64,000 nt of DNA, from positions 1,007,956 through 1,071,955 of the forward strand of contig BDSI01000034.1 of the NCBI GenBank assembly GCA_003117195.1. The letters run 5' to 3'. The DNA is from Eudorina sp. 2006-703-Eu-15. Its lineage: Eukaryota > Chlorophyta > Chlorophyceae > Chlamydomonadales > Volvocaceae. A model generated the notes under the pieces. The model made no database searches, was not told the origin of the DNA, and was given only the letters and a program-made list of their open reading frames with translations. The position numbers and the translations under genes are program-made. Positions within the stretch are counted from its first letter, which is position 1. Each line of letters opens with the position of its first letter. Positions 35,483 to 46,310 of this stretch are shown piece after piece.

Positions 35483-36467
35483 TTTCAGCTCGCAGCTACA
35501 GCTACAGCATCAGCTCAGCCCAGCTCAGGGGGGTTTGTTGTGTGAGCCGTTTCCGGTTTGTGTAGGGCAGTAGTGAAAGGGGGTTTCAGTTCGGCTTTGT
35601 GTGGGGGCCTCGAGGGTGCTGGGGTCTAGGGGGGCCAGTGTTGTAGGGGTGAGGGCCTCCAGGGTTGGGTTGGCGAGGGAGGGGTGTGCCTGCTTGCTGC
35701 GCCCCGCAGGGTACCAGCCCTCGACGTTTCCCTTGCTCGTGGCGTGCTCGTGCTCTGCCGGGCCGGCGTCTGTTGGCGTGGCTGGTGGAGCGGCGCCCTG
35801 TTGTGCGGCCCTGCGGTGTGCTCGTGCTCGAGACCCTACCGAGCGGCACCCGGGTTCGGCCGTGACGTGCTTGGCGCCTTGGTGTGCTCGTGCCCTGGCC
35901 TCCTGTGCCTTGGGCGGCACCTCGTTGCTTTTGGGTTCGTGCGAGCCTGGGGGGTCTGTTTTTGGGGGGTGGGGGGTTGGGTTCCTTCGGTTGGGCGGTT
36001 AGGCCCTTCGGTGGGCAGGTTGTTGCTTCCGTTTGTTTGCTTTGTGTCTTCTGTGGCTGCTGCCGTTGGGTGTTGCCCTGCTTCTTTGGGTAGTGTTTGC
36101 CTCGTTGCTATCTTCTGGTTTTGTAGCTGTTTTTCTTTTCTTTTTTTTGTTTTTTGTTGTTTGTTGGTGGGTGGGTCGTCTTTGGCCTTCCGTCTCGCCT
36201 GGTGGCCTGGAGTAGGAGGTGCGGCCTTGTTGTGCCGTTTTGCCGCATTGGGAGCTTTTTCTCTCCCTCTGCCGCCCTGTCCCTGTCCCCGTCCTGTCTG
36301 TGCGGTTGGCGTTGCTTGGTTCCCTTTCCTTCTGGTTGGTGCCTCTGGGGCTCGGTTGCGGTGTGGTGGTCTTTGCTTGCCGTCTGGCCTTCTTTCCGGC
36401 TTGCTGCTTGGTCTGCTTCCGTCCCTTTGTCCTTGTAACGTCCCTCTCAGAAAAACAAAAAAAAAAA
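35483..36467 (+). mobile_element. LINE 3'UTR with A-tail
   Basis: Complete 3'UTR to CTCAG (36450). The tail contains one C (36451-36467). Confidence 0.85.
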
Positions 36468-37701
36468 CCGCGCCGCCTGCAGCCACCCACCCTGCCAACA
36501 GCCACAGCAGCAGCCACAGCAGCAGCCACAGCAGCAGCAGCCACGGCGATGGCGGCCAGAACCGTGCCTGGACAGCTTGACCCACATCTTTGTGGCCTGC
36601 CCGGCGTACCAGGGTGCTCGTGAGTGGCTGGTGGCTCTCTGGGGGGCCATCACCGGGGGGCCCGGCCCCCCAATGATGAGCGTTGAACTGCTGCTGGGAG
36701 ACTGGGCCGCCGCCTGGGGCCAGTACCCAACCAGCCCGGGCCTGCAAACCCTCTGGACCGCCCTTCGGGCCACCTGGCTGTGGGCCGTCTGGTGCCACCA
36801 CCAAGCCGCTGACACCGAGCCCTGCCCCTCTGAAGCGGTCGTCACCCAGGTGGTCAGCGAGCTCCAACGGCTCATGTGGGCGCATTTCCGGATGGCAGCG
36901 TTGCCCGACGACACCATGGCTGGCTTGCCACTCTCACACATCACCGCCCAGCTGAAGACAGCTCCGCTGGACGCCTTCGAAGCCTCATGGGCGCATGAAG
37001 GTGTCCTGTGCTCTGTCGAGCGTGCCGAAGGGCAGGCGCCCAGGCTGCGGGTCCAGCTGTCCCTGGCCCACCCTGTGCCAGCCCCACAGGCTGCCGCCAC
37101 AGTAATGTCAGATTAGTTTCAGCTCGCAGCTACAGCTACAGCATCAGCTCAGCCCAGCTCAGGGGGGTTTGTTGTGTGAGCCGTTTCCGGTTTGTGTTTT
37201 TTTTTTGTGTGTAGGGCAGTAGTGAAAGGGGGTTTCAGTTCGGCTTTGTGTGGGGGCCTCGAGGGTGCTGGGGTCTAGGGGGGCCAGTGTTGTAGGGGTG
37301 AGGGCCTCCAGGGTTGGGTTGGCGAGGGAGGGGTGTGCCTGCTTGCTGCGCCCCGCAGGGTGCCAGCCCTAGACTTTTCCCTTGCTCGTGGCGTGCTCGT
37401 GCTCTGCCGGGCCGGCGTCTGTTGGCGTGGCTGGTGGAGCGGCGCCCTGTTGTGCGGCCCTGCGGTGTGCTCGTGCTCGAGACCCTACGAGCGGCACCCG
37501 GGTTCGGCCGTGACGTGCTTGGCGCCTTGGTGTGCTCGTGCCCTGGCCTCCTGTGCCTTGGGCGGCACCTCGTTGCTTTTGGGTTCGTGCGAGCCTGGGG
37601 GGTCTGTTTTTGGGGGGTGGGGGGTTGGGTTCCTTCGGTTGGGCGGTTGGGCCCTTCGGTGGGCAGGTTGTTGCTTCCGTTTGTTTGCTTTGTGTCTTCT
37701 G
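36468..37701 (+). mobile_element. LINE ORF2 end and 3'UTR, host of the full-length insertion
   Basis: ORF2 from RAACSHPPC to TAG (37114-37116), then 3'UTR with a T10 micro-insertion at 37197-37206. It stops at TTCTG (37701), exactly where the full-length - strand LINE begins, and resumes at 48099. Confidence 0.85.
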
Positions 37702-39971
37702 TTTTTTTTTTTTTTTTTTTTCTGAGAGGGACGTTACAAGGACAAAGGGACGGAAGCAGACCAAGCAGCAAGCCGGGAAGAAGGCCAGACGGCAAGCAAA
37801 GACCACCACACCGCAACCGAGCCCCAGAGGCACCAACCAGAAGGAAAGGGAACCAAGCAACGCCAACCTCACAGACAGGACGGGGACAGGGACAGGGCGG
37901 CAGAGGGAGAGAAAAGCTCCCAAAGCGGCAAAACGGCACAACAAGGCCGCACCTCCTACTCCAGGCCAACAGGCGAGACGGAAGGCCAAAGACGACCCAC
38001 CCACCAACAAACAACAAAAGACAAAAAAAAAGAAAAGAAAAACAGCTACAAAACCAGAACACAGCAACGAGGCAAACACTACCCAAAGAAGCAGGGCAAC
38101 ACCCAACTGCAGCAGCCACAGAAGACACAAAGCAAACAAACGGAAGCAACAACCTGCAGCACCCCCAGGGAACACCGGAACTCCCAACAGAAGGAGACAC
38201 ACCAGACCGCCCAACCGAAGGAACCCAAACCCCCACCCCCCAAAAACAGACCCCCCAGGCTCGCACGAACCCAAAAGCAACGAGGTGCCGCCCAAGGCAC
38301 AGGAGGCCAGGGCACGAGCACACCAAGGCGCCAAGCACGTCACGGCTGAACCCGGGTGCCGCTCGGTAGGGTCTCGAGCACGAGCACACCGCAGGGCCGC
38401 ACAACAGGGCGCCGCTCCACCAGCCACGCCAACAGACGCCGGCCCGGCAGAGCACGAGCACGCCACGAGCAAGGGAAACGTCTAGGGCTGGTACCCTGCG
38501 GGGCGCAGCAAGCAGGCACACCCCTCCCTCGCCAACCCAACCCTGGAGGCCCTCACCCCTACAACACTGGCCCCCCTAGACCCCAGCACCCTCGAGGCCC
38601 CCACACAAAGCCGAACTGAAACCCCCTTTCACTACTGCCCTACACAAACCGGAAACGGCTCACACAACAAACCCCCCTGAGCTGGGCTGAGCTGATGCTG
38701 TAGCTGTAGCTGCGAGCTGAAACTAATCTGACATTACTGTGGCGGCAGCCTGTGGGGCTGGCACAGGGTGGGCCAGGGACAGCTGGACCCGCAGCCTGGG
38801 TGCCTGCCCTTCGGCACGCTCGACAGAGCACAGGACACCGTCATGCGCCCACGAGGCTTCGAAGGCGTCCAGCGGAGCTGTCTTCAGCTGGGCGGTGATG
38901 TGTGAGAGTGGCAAGCCAGCCATGGTGTCGTCGGGCAACGCTGCCATCCGGAAATGCGCCCACATGAGCCGTTGGAGCTCGCTGACCACCTGGGTGACGA
39001 CCGCTTCAGAGGGGCAGGGCTCGGTGTCAGCGGCTTGGTGGTGGCACCAGACGGCCCACAGCCAGGTGGCCCGAAGGGCGGTCCAGAGGGTTTGCAGGCC
39101 CGGGCTGGTTGGGTACTGGCCCCAGGCGGCGGCCCAGTCTCCCAGCAGCAGTTCAACGCTCATCATTGGGGGGCCGGGCCCCCGGTGATGGCCCCCCAGA
39201 GAGCCACCAGCCACTCACGAGCACCCTGGTACGCCGGGCAGGCCACAAAGATGTGGGTCAAGCTGTCCAGGCACGGTTCTGGCCGCCATCGCCGTGGCTG
39301 CTGCTGCTGTGGCTGCTGCTGTGGCTGCTGCTGTGGCTGTTGGCAGGGTGGGTGGCTGCAGGCGGCGCGGTCTGGCCGGCCTTTGGTTGCTAGGTATAGG
39401 CCGCACGGGAGCCGTGCATGGTGCAGCCGCCACACCAGGGCCTTGGCCCGGTTGCTGGCCGGGCTGTCCCACAGCCGCTGCCAGGTCTTGTGCTTCTGGG
39501 CCGCCGTGGGTGCACCCAAGCCCGGCGGGTCTGGCGGTTCAGGCGGGTCAGGTGGGTCTGGCAGGTCAGGTGGGTCCGGCGGGGCGGGTGGGTCCACAGG
39601 GGCCAGCTGATCTGGTAGGTCCGGCGGGCTCCCTTGCAGCGGCCCTGCGGGGTGGTGGTTGATGAAGGTAGATGGCCCAGCTGTCGAGGGGCCTGCCCCT
39701 GGGTCCCCCGGCTGTGAGGACGCCGCTGAGTTGCCGGCAGCTGAGTGACACTGGCTGTGAACGGGGAGAGTGGGTTGCAACGTGGCCGCATCCAGGCTGC
39801 AGGCTGGACTGGGTGCATCCTGAACCAGCTGCTATGGCTGGGGGCCCGGTTGGCTGCATGCTGCCGTCTCCATTCCTCCTCCAGGACTGTGAGTGCACTG
39901 CGATTACCCGGGAGTGTAGGCCACGCAGCGGGCGTCAGGGGTCCTGGGCCATGGTCTCCCAAAGCCAGGCG

Positions 39972-41310
39972 TTTTTTTTTTTTTTTTTTTTTTTTCTGAG
40001 AGGGACGTTACAAGGACAAAGGGACGGAAGCAGACCAAGCAGCAAGCCGGGAAGAAGGCCAGACGGCAAGCAAAGACCACCACACCGCAACCGAGCCCCA
40101 GAGGCACCAACCAGAAGGAAAGGGAACCAAGCAACGCCAACCTCACAGACAGGACGGGGACAGGGACAGGGCGGCAGAGGGAGAGAAAAGCTCCCAAAGC
40201 GGCAAAACGGCACAACAAGGCCGCACCTCCTACTCCAGGCCAACAGGCGAGACGGAAGGCCAAAGACGACCCACCCACCAACAAACAACAAAAGACAAAA
40301 AAAAAGAAAAGAAAAACAGCTACAAAACCAGAACACAGCAACGAGGCAAACACTACCCAAAGAAGCAGGGCAACACCCAACTGCAGCAGCCACAGAAGAC
40401 ACAAAGCAAACAAACGGAAGCAACAACCTGCAGCAGCCCCAGGGAACACCGGAACTCCCAACAGAAGGAGACACACCAGACCGCCCAACCGAAGGAACCC
40501 AAACCCCCACCCCCCAAAAACAGACCCCCCAGGCTCGCACGAACCCAAAAGCAACGAGGTGCCGCCCAAGGCACAGGAGGCCAGGGCACGAGCACACCAA
40601 GGCGCCAAGCACGTCACGGCTGAACCCGGGTGCCGCTCGGTAGGGTCTCGAGCACGAGCACACCGCAGGGCCGCACAACAGGGCGCCGCTCCACCAGCCA
40701 CGCCAACAGACGCCGGCCCGGCAGAGCACGAGCACGCCACGAGCAAGGGAAACGTCTAGGGCTGGTACCCTGCGGGGCGCAGCAAGCAGGCACACCCCTC
40801 CCTCGCCAACCCAACCCTGGAGGCCCTCACCCCTACAACACTGGCCCCCCTAGACCCCAGCACCCTCGAGGCCCCCACACAAAGCCGAACTGAAACCCCC
40901 TTTCACTACTGCCCTACACAAACCGGAAACGGCTCACACAACAAACCCCCCTGAGCTGGGCTGAGCTGATGCTGTAGCTGTAGCTGCGAGCTGAAACTAA
41001 TCTGACATTACTGTGGCGGCAGCCTGTGGGGCTGGCACAGGGTGGGCCAGGGACAGCTGGACCCGCAGCCTGGGTGCCTGCCCTTCGGCACGCTCGACAG
41101 AGCACAGGACACCGTCATGCGCCCACGAGGCTTCGAAGGCGTCCAGCGGAGCTGTCTTCAGCTGGGCGGTGATGTGTGAGAGTGGCAAGCCAGCCATGGT
41201 GTCGTCGGGCAACGCTGCCATCCGGAAATGCGCCCACATGAGCCGTTGGAGCTCGCTGACCACCTGGGTGACGACCGCTTCAGAGGGGCAGGGCTCGGTG
41301 TCAGCGGCTT
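39972..41310 (-). mobile_element. 1.34 kb truncated LINE nested in the full-length LINE
   Basis: T24 (39972-39995), 3'UTR, and the last 100 or so codons of ORF2. GGCG flanks it (39968-39971 and 41311-41314) and is single in the uninterrupted CCAGGCGTGCAG. By chance the frame is kept, so 44980-40997 reads as one 1,327-residue ORF, a chimera of two copies that lacks the zinc-knuckle. Confidence 0.9.
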
Positions 41311-44300
41311 GGCGTGCAGCTGTGAGACGGCGGCGGGTTTCGCAGACTGTGTAGTGTACCAGTGGCAGGGCGCCGTGGCCATGACTGAGGGGGTGGCACT
41401 GCACCTCGCTCCAGGGGCCCAGGAGCTGGTTCTCGGTTGGCCACAAGGCCGGCCGCTCAGCCGGTGGGGCAGCCTGGTACGCCAGCCGCTCCGCCAGGGA
41501 CCAGAAGCGGCGCGGCTTTTTGCCGGGTAGGACACAGGCCGCCAGCCACGCTTCAGGGGCCGCTGCCCCGGCCGCTGTTGGTTCAGGGGTGACGAGGCGG
41601 CCGCTGGGCAGGGCAGCCAGTAGAGCTCCGGACGGGCTGCGGACCCAGTTGCTGTCCAGTGACACTTGCCAATTTGCTGCTTCAGGAAGTTCTGCGGTCA
41701 GGAGGCCACCTGGCAGGAGCTGGTGCCAGTCTGGAGGCACGGCAGCCAGCACAGCCTGCAGTTGGGGGTCATGCTGGGCCAGGGCTGGGGCTGCACGCAG
41801 GGCTGCCACGGTGCACGGTGCGTCGATGGGTCCGCCCTCAGGCATACCGGGGGGCTGGAATGGCTGTCCTGTCACTGGGTCCCGAAGGGCTGCATTGTAG
41901 TACAGCGGCTCATGCAGCAGCGCCCGCGCGTCAGTGCCCTCAGGGTAAGGCAGCCGGCAGGGCTGTGAGGCCCGGAAGGATGTCACCAGGCTGGCCAGGT
42001 ACGGGGGCAGGTTTGCCGGTGGGTCCACCGTCCCATACACCCAACCCCAGCCGGTGGTCCCCCGGGGGGCCCAGTTAGCGAAGAGGGAGCGCATGATCAG
42101 CTTCCAGGGCTGCCGGCCTGGTTGGGCTAACTGCGCCAGGGTCTTGCCATGCAGCGCTGCAAGGAAGGAGTCAAGGTCAATGTGACCAACCCCGCCACAC
42201 TCGTGGTCTTGGTATGCCACCACTGGATCCGGCTTCAGCAGTGCACGACCATTGCACACCAGGGTAGCATCTTCAGGCAGCAACGACCAGGCTGTGAAGC
42301 CGTCGATGCACTTCCGCAGCGCTGCCAGCTGTGGTGGGGAGGGCTGGACAAAGGAGAAGTGGAAGGCAAGGGCATTGCCCAATACCTGCTTGGCCACGTG
42401 GACCCTGCCAACGAAGCTGAGGCCATGCCGCCGCCACACCTGCCCGATGTTGTTCAGCCGTTGGATACGGCTGGCGTAGCACAGGTTGGCCGCCAGGGTG
42501 GTGTCAGTGGTGAGCGGGACCCCAAGGTGGCGGGGCGGCTCCTCCCCAGGGAGAGGGAATTTGGCGCCCGTTGCCTCATTCACACCCCAGACCACACGGT
42601 GGGTGCCGAGCACCAGCCCCTTGCTTTTGCTGGCATTCTCCTTGGCGTTACTGGCCCGGCAGAGGAGCTGGACCGCTGCTTTGGCGACGGGGCCGTCCTC
42701 GTCAACGTCCCGGACCGTGAGGACAGTATCGTCAGCATGGTGCGACACGGGCGGTGCAGGCTGTCCACTGGGGAGGGTGGGCGTGCGTAGCTGGCCTGAG
42801 GCGCATAGATGGTGCAGGTACGCTGTGAGTGGCTCAAGCTGCAGGACCCAGAGGACGGGCGACAGGGTGCTGCCCTGCTCGAGGCCGTTCCGGACCGGGA
42901 ACGGGGCGGACAGCTGGCCGTTGACCACAACACGGGAAGACCCATCCGACGTGAGGAGGCGGATCCACCGCTGCATGTTGGGCCCAAATCCCTTGGACTC
43001 CACCACTCGGTACAGCCACGGGCGGTGGACCCGGTCGTAGGCTTTCTCAATGTCCAGGAAGAGGAGGGCCGCGGATTGCTGGGACTGTTGCACATGCTCA
43101 GCCAGGGCCAGGTGGTACAGGATGTTGTCCCGGATATCTCGCCCCGCAATAAAGGCTTTTTGGAGCGGGTCCACCAGGTAATCCAGGGCCGGCTGGAGGC
43201 GATTGCTGACCACCTTGCAGACGATTTTGTAGTCACACTGCAGGAGGGTGATGGGCCGGTAGCTGCTGAGGTCCGGCCGAGGCAGGCGCTTCCCCTTATA
43301 GATGAGAGAGATGATCCCTTCACGCCAGCTGCGGGGCAGGGATGCAGCAGCGGCCGCCCCGGAGGCGACGGAGCCCTGGTGGAAGGCTTCATTGGCGGCT
43401 GCAAGGAGCGGCGGCCCCAGCTGCTCCCACAGGACACGATAGACCTCGTACGGGACACCATCCGAACCCGGGGCCTTGCCATTCTGGCATGAAGCCAGGG
43501 CCACCATGAGTTCCTCCAACTGGAGTTCCCCCTGGGCCCCTGCGCCATCAGAGCTGTCCCGCAGGTCGTCTGGCAGTCGCCGGCGAAGGTGGCTGAGTAG
43601 CAGGTCCTGGGCAGCGGGGTCCACCTCCCCAACTCGGAACAGGCCCGTGGGGCTGTCACTGCTGTACATGGCGTGGGCGGCCGTGGTGATGGTCTCACCG
43701 GCATTCGCGCTGGTCAGGGGGACTGGCTCGGGCTGCCCTGGGGCGAGCAGGTGGGTGATGGGTTCCCTGACCTTAGCCTCCCGGCCGAGCTGGTGGAACC
43801 AGCCGGTGCCTTTGTCTCCATGCCGGGTGTAGGCGGCATCCAGGGCGGCATTGCGGCGGGTTGAGGCCTGGGCCACACTGTCAGCCAGCTGCTTGCAGGC
43901 ACGAGCGGCATCCAGGCTAACAGGAGAGCCAGGGGCACTGCCACGCTGGGCCGCCAGAGCTGCGGCTGCGGCCTGCTGTGCAGCACGAAGATCGGCCACT
44001 TGCTCGCGGAGATGCTGGCGGTGGAGCTGGTCAGCCACCAGCCGCAGCCGGCCTTTGACCCACTCCCAAGTTTCCCTGGCATCCACGGGGGGAACACGTT
44101 GCTGGGCCGCCTGGAGCTCGGACTGGACCGCAGCCTTAAGGCGCGGCAGCAGGCTGGGATGGTAGAGGAGATAGGTGGGAAACATCCAGCCGCTGCGGCC
44201 GAGTGGGGGCAGGCCAGGCAGCGCCAGCTCGAGCAGGACACCATGATGGTCACCGGGCGCCCCCGGGGCAAGCTGTATGTGGGCCACGTATGCAGCCAGT

Positions 44301-44976
44301 GGCCGGCTGATCAGCCAGCGATCCAGGCGGGCGGTGGCCGCCCGGTTGGCGGCGGCTGGATAAGTGTAGCCACGGTCGGGCCGACCCGCGGGCCAGGGGT
44401 CCACCAGGTCTGCAGCGGAGATAAGGTGCTGGAGCTGCTGCCGGCCGGCCGCCCTGTTACGAGACAGTTCGGCTTCCTCCGATGGGCCCAGAGTGCAGTT
44501 GAGGTCGCCCCCAAGTATGACGTGGCGGTCGGTGTCCAAGTATGGCTGCAGTCCTGTGAAGAAGTCTGGCTTTGCGGCTGCTGCTGGCGGGGCATACACA
44601 CTGAGGAGCCGCAGCCGAAGGTGCAGGACGTCCCAGTCCCAGCAGACGACACGGCCAGCGTCGTCCTGTTTGGAGCCTTGTTGCACGAGGCCAGGTAAGG
44701 CCAGCCCGGGGCGAACCAGGATGGCTGTGCCCCGGCTGTGAGCACTGCCCGGGCTGTACGCCCACCGGCCTTTCCACAGCGCGCCCGGGCCCTCCCCCCG
44801 CTGCAGGGCTGCCTGCAGATCCTCCTTGCTGCCCAGTTTGGCTTCCTGGACAAACGTGACATCCGGGTTGCGGGCTACCTGCTTCAAATAGCAGAGCAGC
44901 CGGGGTGTGCGCTCCCCCTTCAAGCCGTTGACGTTGACTGTCAGCAGCCGGAGGGTGGGCGCACGAGGCTGGCGGC

Positions 44977-44980
44977 TCAT
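44977..44980 (-). promoter_or_regulatory. ATGA overlap of ORF1 stop and ORF2 start
   Basis: On the - strand the ORF2 ATG and the ORF1 TGA share two bases (ATGA). This layout is known to allow termination-reinitiation in some LINEs. Confidence 0.8.
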
Positions 44981-46310
44981 TGTGGCCCGCCGCGGCCCGC
45001 CCTGCGTGTCGGGCGGCCACCGCGGCTATCAGAGGTGCCCAGGCGGGCCTGCAGCTGGTCCATGACAGCTTTGCTGAAGCGGAATGCATGGTCAGGGCTG
45101 GCTTCCACGGCTGTGAGGTATTTGGCCAGGAAAGACAGGTGCTGCCGGTACAGCTGCAGCAGTGCCGCCGCTGTGGACGGGGCCTGGCTGACATGGTGGG
45201 TATGGGCGGCCATCCCTCTCTCCAGCGCCGCCAGCAAGATGGTGTCCGCGGGGGCTGGTCGCTGTTTGCATGCTAGGTCCCGCCGGCTCGCGGCCAGCAG
45301 CAGGCGGGAAGCTTGCGGTTCACTTAGCGGCCCAGTGGAGGTGCAGTCGAGCTGGTGCAGGGCCCGACGGCAGAAGGTGGCGACCACGGGGCGGGGGTCG
45401 GCGGCCTCCGGGGATGGCAGGGCAGGGTGGTGCTGGAGGAAGAAGCGGCCCAGGAGGGTGCGCGCCACGGGGTTGGCAGCTGCTGGGTGCGGGCAGGCCG
45501 CAAAATAATCGACCAGGGCATCGTGATACCCAGCCAGTAACGCGGGCCCGGGGGGCTGCCAGTCACCAAAGGTGGGGCCGGCCAGGAGGCTGGCTTGAAT
45601 TAGGGCTACCTCATGGGTGGTCAGCGGCCCACTCACTGACAGGGGGGTCGCCCCCTTGGGCTGCACTGCGGCACCTGGTGGCGGGAGATCCTGGCGAGCA
45701 CAAGGTGGAGCTGGTGTGGGCCTGGTGGTGGCGGGGTACACTGGGCTGTGGGGACCCTCGGGCGCCTGGGGACCAGTGGCAGCTGCCGGCGGGCCGCCCC
45801 TGTGTGCAGCCGGCGCTTGGGGGGTTGGCAGGGGGGCGGGGGCGGGGCTGGTAGCAGCTGGGGCTGGGAGGCGGGCGGGGCTGACAGAGCTGCTGGGGGT
45901 GGCAGCCAGCTGGGGGGCCAGGGGGCGCCCCGGGTGCTGGCTGGGTGTGACAGGACCCCAGGCGTCAGCCGCCGGCCCCGGGCGGGCCACAGTGGGGGCA
46001 GGCTGCCCGGCGGGGCTGCTGGGGGCCGCCGCCAGTGGGGTGCCCCCACCGGCGAGCATACGGGCACCGGGAGGCTCCCGGGCCGGGGTCTGGGCACCGT
46101 CGGGGCGGGCACCGTCGGGGCCCCGGGCCGGGGTATCACCCCTTGAAAGGCCAACCCCCGCCCGGGGATACACTGACCGCTGGCGGTCATGTGCGGCCTG
46201 CACACTGGTGAGGACTGCCTGCAGGGGGCTGGCCAAGGCGGCTGGGGCAGCTGGGATGTCGGGCTCCCCCGGGTAGGGCCCTGGCGACGCCACCAGCGGG
46301 CCTGATCAGC
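44977..46310 (-). CDS. LINE ORF1, second reading frame (C-terminal part)
   Basis: Open from just after a TGA at about 46313 to the TGA at 44979-44977, with no ATG at its head. It is in the -1 frame relative to the first ORF1 frame, so it is read either after a frameshift (mutation or programmed) or not at all. The last 180 residues (THEVALIQASLLAGPTFGDW, then YHDALVDYFAACP and VVATFCRRALHQLDC) have a balanced composition typical of a folded domain. The stop overlaps the ORF2 start. Confidence 0.6.

Larger units (their letters stand above)
27890..36040 (+). repeat. Tandem segmental duplication, two units of about 4.1 kb
   Basis: Unit 1 spans about 27890-31990 and unit 2 about 32000-36040. Each contains 3'UTR end, A-tail, inverted 3'UTR piece, ORF2 C-terminal half and 3'UTR start. 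Both carry the same private variants: CAGTTCGGTG in place of CAGTTGGGTG, a 2-base frameshift in GACTTTTTGACTCC, and the same LINE/LINE junctions (28301 and 32414; 28946 and 33060). The pattern fits unequal crossing-over between 3'UTRs. Confidence 0.85.
38723..44980 (-). pseudogene. LINE ORF2: APE endonuclease / L1-type reverse transcriptase, interrupted
   Basis: ATG at 44980. Endonuclease (residues 1-260): NVNG (16-19), QEAK (45-48), GGDLN (157-161), RLDRWLIS (218-225) and GDHHG (243-247). Reverse transcriptase (about 490-830): NGKAPGSDGVP, SSYRPITLL, QKAFIAGRDI, LFLDIEKAYDRV (640-651), NGLEQGSTLSP, and the catalytic HADD (748-751, usual YADD/FADD), then RHLGVPL. No stop occurs over about 1,220 codons to 41311, where a younger LINE is inserted. 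The original frame resumes at 39971 and carries the zinc-knuckle, but has a G-run frameshift near 39710 and one near 39180. The enzyme nicks target DNA and copies its own RNA into it. Confidence 0.85.

Noticed and set aside
41311..41320. Internal deletion of about 930 bp in the full-length ORF2
   Set aside because: The missing segment is present at 39971-39040, separated by a younger insertion with T24 and a GGCG duplication.
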